Source: Nocardioidaceae bacterium (lineage in GTDB: Bacteria > Actinomycetota > Actinomycetes > Propionibacteriales > Nocardioidaceae). Taken from it: 64,000 bases of DNA. Shown piece after piece: positions 1 through 10,000 of the stretch. The number at the start of each line of letters is the position of its first letter. Position 1 is the stretch's first letter. Location of the stretch: contig JAURVT010000034.1 in NCBI GenBank assembly GCA_030655315.1, positions 1 through 64,000 of the forward strand, given 5' to 3'. The translations under genes and the position numbers were made by a program. Under the pieces are notes generated by a model. It was given only the letters and a program-made list of their open reading frames with translations. It ran no database searches and was not told where the DNA came from.

Positions 1-1
1 G

Positions 2-526
2 GCCCCCGCGGCCGCGCCGGTCGCCGCAGCGGCCGCACCCACCCCGGTACGTGCCTCGGTCGCCGAGGCGTCCAGCGCCGCGGCCCGTCTGCTCGAGATC
101 GCCACCCGCAACGCCGACGAGCTCGTCGAGGGTGCCAAGAACGAGGCCGACAGCATCGTCGGCGAGGCCCGCACCAAGGCCGAGCGTCTCGAGAACGAGT
201 CGCGCGGCAAGGCCGACCGGCTCGAGACCGAGGCTCGCGTCCGCGCGCAGAAGCTCGACTCCGAGACCGCCGAGCGTCGCCAGCAGGCCTTCGGCCGGAT
301 CGAGAAGGAGCGTGACGAGCTCCAGCGCGAGATCGAGCACCTCCGCTCGTTCGAGCGTGAGTACCGCAGCCGACTGAAGAACTACTTCCAGTCCCAGCTC
401 GCGTCGCTCGAGGGCCAGGAGTCCATGCCGAGCGAGACGCTCCCGGGCAGCGGCAGCGGCTCCACCGAGCACACGCCCAAGCGCCTGAAGTCCCTGTTCG
501 GCGAGGACGACTCCTCGCACGGCTGA
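2..526 (+). CDS. wag31: DivIVA/Wag31 polar growth protein, C-terminal part (5' end outside window)
   Basis: The open frame enters from the left edge and ends at TGA 524-526. An Ala/Pro-rich linker is followed by a long charged coiled coil rich in Glu, Arg and Lys, containing segments such as RLLEIATRNADELVEGAKNE and FGRIEKERDELQREIEHL, and then a Ser/Gly tail ending in FGEDDSSHG. This is the C-terminal half expected of actinobacterial Wag31, which assembles at cell poles and recruits the elongation machinery. Its place just before a convergent ileS matches the usual sepF-yggT-wag31-ileS order. The N-terminal DivIVA domain lies outside the window, so the family call rests on the coiled coil plus synteny. 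Confidence 0.85.
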   Translation, partial: APAAAPVAAAAAPTPVRASVAEASSAAARLLEIATRNADELVEGAKNEADSIVGEARTKAERLENESRGKADRLETEARVRAQKLDSETAERRQQAFGRIEKERDELQREIEHLRSFEREYRSRLKNYFQSQLASLEGQESMPSETLPGSGSGSTEHTPKRLKSLFGEDDSSHG

Positions 527-542
527 GACCGCACCGCACGCA

Positions 543-580
543 CGAAGGGGCGCCATCCCACCTGGGATGGCGCCCCTTCG
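543..580. terminator. Bidirectional hairpin terminator between wag31 and ileS
   Basis: The 18-bp arms at 543-560 and 563-580 are perfect inverted repeats separated by 2 nt. They lie 17 nt after the wag31 stop, and ileS converges on them from the other side. There is a short T-rich stretch after the stem on the plus strand. The symmetric stem between convergent genes suits termination in both directions. Confidence 0.8.
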
Positions 581-597
581 TCGTCCCCCGCCCCTCT

Positions 598-681
598 CGC
601 CGAGCGGCGCGAATCCGGGGTCGACACGCGACTCTCGCCCCGAACTTGCGCCGCCGGAGCACGGTTTTGCGCCACTCGGCG
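598..681. repeat. R1 intergenic palindromic element, copy 1
   Basis: This 84-bp element aligns without gaps to 18098-18181; about 66 of 84 positions are identical by eye. Its ends are inverted repeats of the form CGCCGAG.GGCGC and TGCGCCACTCGGCG. Both copies share the central block TCCGGGGTCGACACGC. It lies between the 3' ends of wag31 and ileS. A further arm-like motif, CGCCGAGTGGCG, occurs at 730-741 just before the ileS stop. It looks like a REP- or MITE-like non-coding element. Confidence 0.75.
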
Positions 682-745
682 AGGAATCAGCCGCCGCCCC
701 CGGCCGCGCCCGGACGGGCGCGCGGGCCGCGCCGAGTGGCGACCG

Positions 746-3700
746 TCAGGCGCGGACGAGGACGAACGCCACGCCGAGGTCGTCGTCGGTGACGGCGTCG
801 GCACCGAGGTCGTCGGGCGAGGCCACCTCCTCGAACGACGTCGCGAGCACCTCCTCGGCCACCTCGGCGCCGTGGGCCCGCAGGCCCTCGCCGACGGGGC
901 CGGTGGCGTGCCAGCGCACGACGATCCGGTCGCTGACCTCGAGGCCGGCGTTCTTGCGGGCCTCCTGCAGGGCACGGACGGCCTCGCGGGCGTGCCCGGC
1001 GCGGACGAGGTCGTCGTCCAGGTCGAGGTCCAGGGCCACGGTCTCGCCCTGGTCGTTGACGACCGACCAGCCCTCGCGCGGGCGCTCGGCGACGATCACG
1101 TCGTCGGCGTCCACCTCGACGTCCTCGCCCTCGACGACGACCACCGCGCGGCCGTCCGCGGCCAGGGCGGCGGCGAGCGCGGCGGCGTCGGCCTCGGCGA
1201 TCGCGGCCGCCACCACCGGGGTGCGCTTGCCGTGCTTCTTGCCCAGCGCCCGGAAGTTGCCCTTGGCGGAGTGGTCGACGAGGTCGCCGCCGGCGTCGCC
1301 GAGCGACTCCAGTGCCTGCACGTTGAGCTCGGCGCACACCTCGGCCCGCAGCTCCTCGCCGAGGCGCGCCCAGGCACCCGAGCCGACGAGCGCCCGCCGC
1401 AGCGGCTGGCGCGTGCGGACCTTGGCCTCGGCGCGCGCGGCGCGTCCGAGCTCGGTGACGCGGCGGGCCAGCGACACGCTCGCGTCCAGCCCCTCGCTGA
1501 GCTGCGACCCGTCCACGACGGGCCAGCTCGACAGGTGCACCGAGTCGGGCGCCGTGTCGTCGACCGGACGGACGACGTCCTGCCAGATGCGCTCGGTGGT
1601 GAACGGCACCATCGGCGCCATCAGCCGCGTCAGCACCTCGATCGACTCGTGCAGCGTGGTCAGGGCCGCGGGGTCGCCGGCCCAGAAGCGACGACGCGAG
1701 CGTCGGACGTACCAGTTCGACAGGTCGTCGACGAACGCCGCGATGGCCGCACCGGCGCGCTGGGTCTCGAAGCGCTCCAGTGCCGCGGTCACGTCGCCGA
1801 CGAGCGCCTGCGTGCGGTCGGCGAGCCACCGGTCCAGCACGGGACGCTCGGCCAGCGGCGGTCCGCCGTCGGACGGCGTCCACCCGGCGCTGCGGGCGTA
1901 GAGGACGTGGAACGCGACGGTGTTCCAGTAGGTCAGGAGCACCTTGCGGACGATCTCCTGCAGCGCCGTGTGCCCGATCCGGCGGGCGGACCACGGCGAG
2001 CCGGAGGCGGCCATGAACCAGCGGACGGCGTCGGCCCCGTGCTCGTCCATCAGCGGCATCGGCAGCAGGATGTTGCCGAGGTGCTTGGACATCTTCCGCC
2101 CGTCCTCGGCGAGGATGTGGCCGAGGCACACGACGTTCTCGTACGAGCTGCGGTCGAAGACGAGCGTCGAGACGGCCATCAGCGAGTAGAACCAGCCGCG
2201 CGTCTGGTCGATCGCCTCGCAGATGTACTGCGCCGGGAAGGCGCGCTCGAACTCCACGTCGGAGCCGGGGGCGTGCGGGTAGCCCCACTGCGCGAACGGC
2301 ATCGAGCCGGAGTCGAACCAGGCGTCGATCACCTCGGGCACGCGCCGGTAGGTGCCCGCCACGCCGTCGCGGGTGAACGTCACCTCGTCGATGAACGGGC
2401 GGTGCGGGTCGAGGTCGGCCAGGTCGCGCCCGGTCAGCTCGGACAGCTGCGCGAGCGACTCGACGACCACCACGTCGGACGGGTCGTCCTCGTTGCGCCA
2501 GATCGGCAGGGGAGTGCCCCAGTACCGGTTGCGCGAGAGGGCCCAGTCGACGTTGTTCTCCAGCCAGTCGCCGTACCGGCCCCACTGGATGGTCTCGGGG
2601 AACCAGTTGGTGTCGGCGTTCTCGCGCATCAGCGCGTCCTTGGCGGCCGTGGTGCGGACGTACCAGGCGGGCTGCGCGTAGTACATCAGCGGCGTGTGGC
2701 AGCGCCAGCAGTGCGGGTAGGAGTGCTCGTAGGGCACGTGCCGGAACAGCAGACCGCGCGCGTCGAGGTCGGCGACGAGCACCTCGTCGGCCTTCTTGAA
2801 GAACGCACCGCCCACCAGGGGGAGCGAGGCGTCGAAGGTGCCGTCCGGGCCGATCGGGTTGACGACGGGCAGGCCGTAGGAGCGGCACAGCTCGAGGTCG
2901 TCGGCACCGAACGCGGGCGCCTCGTGCACGACCCCGGAGCCGTCCTCGGTGGTGACGAAGTCGGCGGCGAGCACGGTGTGCACGGGGGCGTCGGTCTCGG
3001 GGAACGTCAGCAGGTCGAACGGGCGGACGTAGGGCGTGCCGACGAGGTCGCGGCCGGCGACGGTCTCGAGCACCTCGGAGTCCTCGCCCAGCACCCGCTC
3101 GCGCAGCGCCTCGGCGACGACGAGCAGCTCGCCGTCGGCGGTGCGGGCCACGACGTACGCGACGTCGGGGTTCACCGCGCAGGCGGTGTTGGACACGAGC
3201 GTCCAGGGCGTGGTGGTCCACACCAGCAGCGCCAGGCCCGCGTGGCGGGCCAGGAGGTCGCCGGACGCGACCGGGAAGCGGACGTAGACCGACGGGTCGA
3301 CCACGGTCTCGTAGCCCTGGGCGAGCTCGTGGTCGGACAGCGCGGTGCCGCAGCGCGGGCAGTACGGCGCGACGCGGTGCGACTCGACCAGCAGGCCCTT
3401 GGCGTGGATCTGGCCCAGCGCCCACCACACGCTCTGCACGTAGGACGAGTCCATCGTGCGGTACGGGGAGTCGGTGTCGACCCAGTAGCCCATCCGCTCG
3501 GTCATCTGCTCGAACTGGCCGACGTTGCGCTGCACCGCCTCACGGCAGCGGGCGTTGAACTCGGCGATGCCGAACGCCTCGATGTCGGGCTTGCCGCTGA
3601 AGCCCAGCTCCTTCTCGACCGCGATCTCCACCGGCAGGCCGTGGCAGTCCCAGCCGGCCTTGCGCTCGACGAGGTGCCCCTGCATCGTCTTGAACCGCGG

Positions 3701-3916
3701 GAACACGTCCTTGAACACGCGCGCCTCGACGTGGTGCGTGCCGGGGACGCCGTTCGCGGTGGGTGGTCCCTCGTAGAACGTCCAGCGGGGCGCGTCGGCG
3801 CTCGCCTCGAGCGTGCGCTCGAAGGTGCGCTCGTCCTTCCACAGCGCGAGGACCTCGCGCTCGAGCTGCGGGAGGTCGACGTGCGCGGGGACGGGGCGGT
3901 AGCCCTGGGCGGCCAT
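746..3916 (-). CDS. ileS: Isoleucyl-tRNA synthetase
   Basis: This 1056-residue cytoplasmic class Ia synthetase charges tRNA-Ile with isoleucine. The HIGH-equivalent appears as GTHH at residues 59-62, as in the eukaryote-like IleRS type common in actinobacteria. KMSKH lies near residue 605, and the region between them holds the editing (CP1) insertion. The long C-terminal part carries the anticodon-binding domain. The length suits the long type 2 IleRS. The ATG at 3916 follows a Gly/Ala-rich SD region and a T-box leader, so uncharged tRNA-Ile probably controls expression. It converges on wag31 and is divergent from the dksA-lspA-rluD run. Confidence 0.97.
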   Translation of the reverse strand: MAAQGYRPVPAHVDLPQLEREVLALWKDERTFERTLEASADAPRWTFYEGPPTANGVPGTHHVEARVFKDVFPRFKTMQGHLVERKAGWDCHGLPVEIAVEKELGFSGKPDIEAFGIAEFNARCREAVQRNVGQFEQMTERMGYWVDTDSPYRTMDSSYVQSVWWALGQIHAKGLLVESHRVAPYCPRCGTALSDHELAQGYETVVDPSVYVRFPVASGDLLARHAGLALLVWTTTPWTLVSNTACAVNPDVAYVVARTADGELLVVAEALRERVLGEDSEVLETVAGRDLVGTPYVRPFDLLTFPETDAPVHTVLAADFVTTEDGSGVVHEAPAFGADDLELCRSYGLPVVNPIGPDGTFDASLPLVGGAFFKKADEVLVADLDARGLLFRHVPYEHSYPHCWRCHTPLMYYAQPAWYVRTTAAKDALMRENADTNWFPETIQWGRYGDWLENNVDWALSRNRYWGTPLPIWRNEDDPSDVVVVESLAQLSELTGRDLADLDPHRPFIDEVTFTRDGVAGTYRRVPEVIDAWFDSGSMPFAQWGYPHAPGSDVEFERAFPAQYICEAIDQTRGWFYSLMAVSTLVFDRSSYENVVCLGHILAEDGRKMSKHLGNILLPMPLMDEHGADAVRWFMAASGSPWSARRIGHTALQEIVRKVLLTYWNTVAFHVLYARSAGWTPSDGGPPLAERPVLDRWLADRTQALVGDVTAALERFETQRAGAAIAAFVDDLSNWYVRRSRRRFWAGDPAALTTLHESIEVLTRLMAPMVPFTTERIWQDVVRPVDDTAPDSVHLSSWPVVDGSQLSEGLDASVSLARRVTELGRAARAEAKVRTRQPLRRALVGSGAWARLGEELRAEVCAELNVQALESLGDAGGDLVDHSAKGNFRALGKKHGKRTPVVAAAIAEADAAALAAALAADGRAVVVVEGEDVEVDADDVIVAERPREGWSVVNDQGETVALDLDLDDDLVRAGHAREAVRALQEARKNAGLEVSDRIVVRWHATGPVGEGLRAHGAEVAEEVLATSFEEVASPDDLGADAVTDDDLGVAFVLVRA

Positions 3917-4125
3917 GGGGTGCTCTCTTCGTCGCGGGAGCCGGGGCTCGGTGACGAAGGGACGATCGGCGCTGCTCGCGCCTCCCGCGGTACCACCCTC
4001 CTTGGCGTCCGAGGTGCAGACGCCCGCTCCAGGTCGTCGCGGCGGGGTCTAGTGGGCGCAGGGCCGGTGGGCCCCTCGCCGTTCTTCCCGCGGCTCGGGG
4101 GTGATGGCCCCGTCGACGCCGTGCG
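3917..4125 (-). promoter_or_regulatory. T-box riboswitch leader of ileS (translational type)
   Basis: Read on the minus strand, the ileS leader contains the canonical T-box AGGGTGGTACCGCG (plus positions 3986-3999), whose TGGT pairs with the tRNA acceptor end. An ATC triplet (plus 4103-4105) inside a G/C helix is a plausible Ile specifier. The span from specifier to T-box is short, consistent with the ultrashort stem I T-boxes known for actinobacterial ileS. Next to the start codon, CTTCGTC and GACGAAG can pair just before GAGAG, the likely SD, so control of initiation rather than termination is inferred. The exact 5' end is not determined. Confidence 0.85.
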
Positions 4126-4301
4126 ACGTCCCCATCCTACGAGGCGCGCGGGAGCGTCCGCGACGGGGTTTGACCGGCGCGGACGCCGATCGGTGCCCCC
4201 GCGAGCGGCGAGCCCGGTTGCCGCGGGACCGCCGGGTGCCTAGTGTCGCGCGCAACGCAGACCGTCGTCGTCCCGGCGCACGGTCGCCCGAAGGAGCCGA
4301 C

Positions 4302-5168
4302 ATGGCCACTGCACAGCCACGCAAGAGCGCGGTCGCGAGGGGTGCCGCGGCCCTGCGCGGCGCGGCTCGCAAGGTCGGCGGACGGGGGTCGTCCACCGAC
4401 ACGGTCCTCGAGCACGACACGCCCGCCCCGGCGAAGAAGGCGGCGGCGAAGAAGTCAGCGCCCGCCAAGAAGGCAGCGGCGAAGAAGACAGCGCCCGCGA
4501 AGAAGGCAGCGGCGAAGAAGCCAGCGGCGAAGAAGCCAGCGCCCGCGAAGAAGGCGGCAGGCAAGAAGGCGGCGCCCGCCAAGAAGGCGCCCGCGAAGAA
4601 GGCGACGGCGAGGAAGGCGGCACCGGCCACGAAGGCGTCGGCGACGAGGTCGGCGGCCGTCACGAAGGCCCCGTCTGCGAAGTCCGCGGCGAGCAGGAAC
4701 ACTTCTCCTGTGACGACGACCGTTCCGCCCAAGAAGACGACCAGCCCGAAGGCCACGCAGAAGGCCGCCACGCCGCCGACGCTCGTCGTCAAGGCCGACG
4801 AGGACCCCTGGACCACCGCGGAGCTCGACGAGGTCCGCGGCGAGCTCGAGACCGACCGCGACCGCCTGGTGGGCGAGATCACCGCCGCCGAGCGCGACCT
4901 CGCCACCCTGCTCGCGGACGGCGTCGACGGCGCCGGCAACGACCAGGCCGACGTCGGGTCCAACAGCCTCGAGCGCGACTCCGAGATGTCGCTCGCGGCC
5001 AACCACCGCGACATGCTCGAGCAGACCGAGAAGGCCCTGCACAGCATCGAGGCCGGTACCTACGGCGAGTGCGAGAGCTGCGGCAACCCCATCGGCAAGA
5101 TGAGGTTGATGGCATTCCCGCGTGCAACACTGTGCATGCCATGCAAACAGCGCGAGGAGCGTCGCTGA
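4302..5168 (+). CDS. TraR/DksA-type C4 zinc-finger protein with a histone H1-like Lys/Ala/Pro repeat N-terminus
   Basis: The ATG at 4302 is chosen because AAGGAG lies 6 nt upstream; this gives 288 residues. Roughly residues 40-110 are a low-complexity tract of [14 protein letters not shown] and PAKK units, visible in the DNA as repeated gcc-aag-aag blocks (4430-4620). The C-terminus holds a TraR/DksA domain: an acidic helix ([16 protein letters not shown]) and a C4 finger, CESC then 17 residues then CMPC. DksA-family proteins bind RNA polymerase through the secondary channel. The basic tail resembles H1/Hlp nucleoid-binding tails, so joint DNA and polymerase contact is inferred. It overlaps the start of lspA. 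Confidence 0.85.
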   Translation: MATAQPRKSAVARGAAALRGAARKVGGRGSSTDTVLEHDTPAPAKKAAAKKSAPAKKAAAKKTAPAKKAAAKKPAAKKPAPAKKAAGKKAAPAKKAPAKKATARKAAPATKASATRSAAVTKAPSAKSAASRNTSPVTTTVPPKKTTSPKATQKAATPPTLVVKADEDPWTTAELDEVRGELETDRDRLVGEITAAERDLATLLADGVDGAGNDQADVGSNSLERDSEMSLAANHRDMLEQTEKALHSIEAGTYGECESCGNPIGKMRLMAFPRATLCMPCKQREERR

Positions 5169-5806
5169 ACCCCAGCGACGACGACGGACCCGAGTCCGCA
5201 GGACCGGTAGGCCCCGCCCCCCGGCGTCGACGTCGGATCGGGTTCTTCGCCCTGGTCCTCATCGCGGTCTACGTCGTCGACCTCGTCACCAAGATCGTCG
5301 CGGTCGACCGGCTCGAGGGCCGTCCGCCCGTCGAGGTGGTCCCCGGCGTCCTCGAGCTCACCCTCATCCGCAACCCCGGGGCCGCCTTCGGCATGGCCAC
5401 CGGCTTCACGATCGTGCTCAGCGCGATCGCGATCGTGGTGTGCGTCGTGGTCGCGGTCGTGGCCCGGCGCCTGCGCAGCACGGTGTGGGCGCTCGCGCTC
5501 GGCCTGCTGCTCGGCGGGGCGCTCGGCAACCTCACCGACCGGATGTTCCGCGCGCCCGGCCCGCTCCGCGGCCACGTGATCGACTTCCTGGCCCTGCCCA
5601 ACTGGCCGGTGTTCAACATCGCCGACTCCAGCATCGTCGTCGCCGCCTGCCTGGTCGCGCTCCAGTCGTTCCGCGGCATCGGCGTCGACGGCGAGAAGGT
5701 CGTCGACGACGAGCCGCGCAAGCGCTCCCGACGTCGCGCCGCCACCGCCGACACGGACGCCGACGGGACCGCCGACCCGGCGCCGACCAAGGACCGCACG
5801 GAGTGA
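5141..5806 (+). CDS. lspA: Lipoprotein signal peptidase (signal peptidase II)
   Basis: This integral membrane aspartyl protease removes signal peptides from diacylglyceryl-prolipoproteins. It acts after Lgt, which is encoded at 29349-30296. Four hydrophobic segments are visible. The family motifs NPGAAFG, GNLTDR and FNIADSSI carry the conserved Asn and the two catalytic Asp residues. A long charged C-terminal tail (about 45 residues) exceeds the usual 160-170 residues. The start is uncertain: ATG 5141 gives 221 residues. A CTG at 5165 overlaps the upstream TGA and has GAGGAG before it, so it is an alternative. It overlaps dksA upstream and rluD downstream, which implies translational coupling. 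Confidence 0.9.
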   Translation: MQTARGASLNPSDDDGPESAGPVGPAPRRRRRIGFFALVLIAVYVVDLVTKIVAVDRLEGRPPVEVVPGVLELTLIRNPGAAFGMATGFTIVLSAIAIVVCVVVAVVARRLRSTVWALALGLLLGGALGNLTDRMFRAPGPLRGHVIDFLALPNWPVFNIADSSIVVAACLVALQSFRGIGVDGEKVVDDEPRKRSRRRAATADTDADGTADPAPTKDRTE

Positions 5807-6744
5807 GCGACGCCGACCTCGAGACCCGTACCTTCTACGTCCCCGACGGCCTCGCGGGCGAGCGGATCGACGCCGCCCTGGCGCGGCTGCTGGGGGTGTC
5901 CCGCACCCGCGCCGCCGACCTCGTGGCCGACGCCCACGTCCGCCTCGACGGGTCGGTGCCGGCCAAGTCCGAGCGGGTCGTCGGCGGCTCCCTGCTCGAG
6001 GTGAGCATCCCGCACGAGCGCGACGTCGCCGAGATCGTCCCGCACGTCGTCGACGACATGGTCGTCGTGCACGACGACGAGGACCTCGTGGTCGTCGACA
6101 AGCCCGCGGGCGTCGCCGCGCACCCCAGCGTCGGCTGGGACGGCCCCACGGTCGTCGGGCACCTCGCCGGCGCCGGCTTCCGGATCTCCACCTCCGGGGC
6201 CGCGGAGCGCCGCGGCATCGTGCACCGCCTCGACGTCGGCACCAGCGGCCTGATGGCCGTCGCGAAGTCCGAGATGGCCTACACCGCCCTCAAGCGCGCC
6301 TTCAAGCAGCGCGAGGTCGACAAGACCTACCACGCCCTCGTGCAGGGCCACCCCGACCCGTCCCAGGGCACGGTGGACGCGCCGATCGGCCGCCACCCCC
6401 GCCACGACTGGCGCTTCGCCGTCATCGCCGACGGCCGCCCCAGCGTCACGCACTACGACACGCTCGAGGCGCACCGCTTCGCCAGCCTGCTCAAGGTCGG
6501 CCTCGAGACCGGTCGCACCCACCAGATCCGTGTCCACATGAGCGCGCTCAAGCACCCCTGCGTCGGCGACATCCAGTACGGCGCCGACCCCACCCTGTCG
6601 GCCCGCGTGGGCCTGGAGCGCCAGTGGCTCCACGCCGTCGGCCTCGGGTTCGTGCACCCCCGCACCCACGAGCACGTCACCTTCACCTCCGACTACCACG
6701 ACGACCTGCAGAAGGCCCTCGACGTGGTGCGCACCAACGCCTGA
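5803..6744 (+). CDS. rluD: RluD-type 23S rRNA pseudouridine synthase
   Basis: This 313-residue protein has an N-terminal S4-like RNA-binding domain ([20 protein letters not shown]) followed by the pseudouridine synthase domain. The catalytic HRLD motif with the essential Asp is near residues 142-145 ([14 protein letters not shown]). RluD-family enzymes isomerise uridines in helix 69 of 23S rRNA, but the exact target here is inferred. The GTG start at 5803 overlaps the lspA stop in the GTGA pattern. lspA-rluD pairing next to dnaE is the conserved actinobacterial order. Confidence 0.9.
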   Translation: MSDADLETRTFYVPDGLAGERIDAALARLLGVSRTRAADLVADAHVRLDGSVPAKSERVVGGSLLEVSIPHERDVAEIVPHVVDDMVVVHDDEDLVVVDKPAGVAAHPSVGWDGPTVVGHLAGAGFRISTSGAAERRGIVHRLDVGTSGLMAVAKSEMAYTALKRAFKQREVDKTYHALVQGHPDPSQGTVDAPIGRHPRHDWRFAVIADGRPSVTHYDTLEAHRFASLLKVGLETGRTHQIRVHMSALKHPCVGDIQYGADPTLSARVGLERQWLHAVGLGFVHPRTHEHVTFTSDYHDDLQKALDVVRTNA

Positions 6745-6791
6745 GCCCTTCCGTCGCGGCGCTCAGCTCGCGGGCCCCTCCCGGCCCATTC

Positions 6792-6848
6792 GGACCGAGG
6801 AATCGGCGTATGACCGTCTGGGCTGGTCATATGCCGATTCATCGGTCC
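6792..6848. repeat. 24-bp near-perfect inverted repeat between rluD and dnaE
   Basis: The arms at 6792-6815 and 6825-6848 match at 22 of 24 positions around a 9-nt loop. The arms are relatively AT-rich (GGAATCGGCGTATGACC). No T-run follows, so a simple intrinsic terminator is less likely, although it could end the dksA-lspA-rluD transcript. No second copy was found in this window. The rest of the 307-nt gap contains a possible TAGGCT -10 hexamer upstream of dnaE. Confidence 0.7.
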
Positions 6849-7051
6849 CACCCCGAGCCACGCCGCACCACCCACCCGGAGGACCGTTCGAGCAGTCGTG
6901 TCGGAGGGGGGACGTACGCTTCGCGAAGGTAGGCTGGGGCTCCTTCCCCGGCACCGCCTGACGACGCCCCGTGGGCGTCCGACGGAGGGTCGTCACGACC
7001 CCGCAGCACCGCACCGATCACCCCTGGAGCCAGCCGAGGAGGCCCCCACGC

Positions 7052-10000
7052 ATGGCGAGTGACTCGTCGTTCGTGCACCTGCACGTCCACACCGAATACT
7101 CGATGCTGGACGGCGCGGCGCGCCTGTCGGAGATGTTCGAGCGCACGTCCGAGCTCGGCATGTCGTCGATCGCGATGACCGACCACGGCAACGTGTTCGG
7201 TGCCCACGAGTTCTACCGCAAGGCGCGCGCGGCCGGGGTCAAGCCGATCATCGGCATGGAGGCCTACCTCACCCCCGACACCCACCGCGGGGAGCGCAAG
7301 CGCGTCCGCTGGAACAAGGGCGGCGGCGACGACGTCTCCGGCGGTGGCGCGTTCACCCACATGACGCTGCTCGCGCAGTCCACCGCGGGCATGCACAACC
7401 TGTTCCGCCTCGCGTCGCGCTCGAGCATCGAGGGCTTCTTCTACAAGCCGCGCGCCGACCGCGAGCTGCTCAACGAGTACGCCGAGGGCCTGATCGGCAC
7501 CACCGGCTGCCCGTCGGGCGAGGTCCAGACCTGGCTGCGCATCGGCGACTACGCCAAGGCCCGCGAGTCCGCCGCGGAGTTCCAGCAGATCTTCGGCAGG
7601 GACAACTACTTCCTCGAGCTGATGGACCACGGCCTCGACATCGAGACCCGCGTCCGCGACGACCTCCTCAAGCTGTCCAAGGACCTCGGCATCCCGCCGA
7701 TCGCCACCAACGACTCGCACTACACGCACCCCGACGACGCCGTCTCGCACGACGCCCTGCTCTGCGTGCAGTCCGGCAGCACCCTGGCCGACCCCAACCG
7801 GTTCAAGTTCGGCGGCGACGGCTACTACATCAAGTCGCCGGCCGAGATGCGCTCCCTGTGGGAGGACAAGTACGACCTCAAGGAGGCGTGCGACAACACG
7901 CTGCTCATCGCCGAGCGCTGCGAGGTCGAGTTCGACGAGTCGGCCAACTACATGCCGCGCTTCCCCTGCCCGCCGGGGGAGGACGAGTCGTCCTGGCTGA
8001 TCAAGGAGGTCGACCGCGGCCTCAAGGTCCGCTACCCCGACGGCATCTCCGAGGAGGTCCGCGCCCGGGCCGACTTCGAGACCGAGGTCATCCTCTCGAT
8101 GGGGTTCCCGGGCTACTTCCTCGTCGTCGCCGACTTCATCAACTGGGCCAAGGAGCACGGCATCCGCGTCGGACCCGGCCGCGGATCGGGCGCCGGCTCG
8201 ATCGTGGCCTACGCGATGCGGATCACCGACCTCGACCCGCTCGTCCACGGCCTGATCTTCGAGCGGTTCCTCAACCCCGACCGCGTCTCGATGCCCGACT
8301 TCGACATCGACTTCGACGAGCGCCGTCGCGGCGAGGTCATCCGCTACGTCTCGGACAAGTACGGCGACGACCGCGTCTCGCAGATCGTCACCTACGGCAC
8401 GATCAAGGCCAAGCAGGCCGTCAAGGACGCCTCCCGCGTGCTCGGCTACCCCTTCTCCATGGGCGAGCAGCTCACCAAGGCGATGCCGCCGTCGGTGATG
8501 GGCAAGGACGTCCCGCTGCGCGACATCTTCGACACCGGCCACAAGCGCTACCACGAGGGCGGCGAGTTCCGGGCGCTCTACGACTCCAACGCCGACATCA
8601 AGAAGGTCGTCGACACCGCCACCGGCCTCGAGGGCCTCAAGCGGCAGTGGGGCGTGCACGCCGCCGGCGTCATCATGAGCAGCGAGCCGCTCCTCGACAT
8701 CATCCCGATCATGAAGCGGGAGCAGGACGGCGCGATCATCACGCAGTTCGACTACCCGACGTGCGAGTCGCTCGGCCTGATCAAGATGGACTTCCTCGGG
8801 CTCCGCAACCTCACGGTGCTCGACGACGCGCTCGACAACATCCGCGGCAACCGCGGCGTCGAGGTGGTCCTGGAGGACCTCACCTTCGACGACCGCCCGA
8901 CCTTCGAGCTGATGGCCCGCGGCGACACCCTCGGCGTCTTCCAGCTCGACGGCGGGCCGATGCGCGCGCTGCTGCGCAGCATGCGTCCCGACGTGTTCGA
9001 GGACATCTCCGCGGTCGGCGCCCTGTACCGGCCCGGCCCGATGGGTGCGGACTCGCACAACAAGTACGCCCGGCGCAAGAACGGTCGCGAGCCCGTCGAG
9101 CCGATCCACCCCGAGCTGGCCGAGCCGCTCAAGGAGATCCTCGGCGAGACCTACGGCCTGATCGTGTACCAGGAGCAGGTGATGGCCATCGCGCAGAAGC
9201 TGGCCGGCTACTCGCTGGGCCAGGCCGACATCCTGCGGCGCGCGATGGGCAAGAAGAAGAAGGAGGAGCTGGACCGGCAGTTCGAGGGCTTCTCCGGCGG
9301 CATGGTCGCCAACGGCTACTCGATGGCCGCGGTCAAGACCCTGTGGGAGATCCTCCTCCCGTTCTCGGACTACGCGTTCAACAAGGCGCACTCGGCCGCC
9401 TACGGCCTGGTGTCCTACTGGACGGCCTACCTCAAGGCGAACTTCCCGGCCGAGTACATGGCCGCGCTGCTCACCAGCGTCCGCGGCGACAAGGACAAGT
9501 CCGCGATCTACCTCAACGAATGCCGCCGGATGGGCATGAAGGTGCTCCCGCCCGACGTCAACGACTCCGACGCCAACTTCACCGCCGTCGACCTCGACAT
9601 CCGCTTCGGCATGGGCGCCATCCGCAACGTCGGCGTCAACGTCGTCGCGGGCATCGTCGAGGCCCGCCAGGAGCACGGCGCGTTCACCGACTTCGCCGAC
9701 TTCATGGACAAGGTCCCGACGCTCGTGTGCAACAAGCGCGTGATCGAGTCCCTGGCCAAGGCCGGCGCGTTCGACTCCCTCCAGCACCACCGGCGCGCGA
9801 TCGTCACCATCCATGAGGACGCCGTCGACCAGTACGTCGACATCAAGCGCAACGAGGCCATCGGCCAGGACAGCCTGTTCGGGGCGTTCGGCGACGACGA
9901 CGGCGGCTTCGCGGGCGTGTCGGTCAAGGTGCCCGACATCGACGAGTGGGACAAGACCACCCTGCTCGCGCACGAGCGCGAGATGCTCGGCCTGTACGTG

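Noticed and set aside
543-580. The wag31/ileS hairpin as a member of the R1-R3 families
   Set aside because: Its arms are unrelated to those families and its position and tight loop fit an ordinary bidirectional terminator.
4430-4625. A stand-alone DNA tandem repeat
   Set aside because: The periodicity is the coding sequence of the Lys/Ala/Pro tail of the DksA-type protein and stays in frame.
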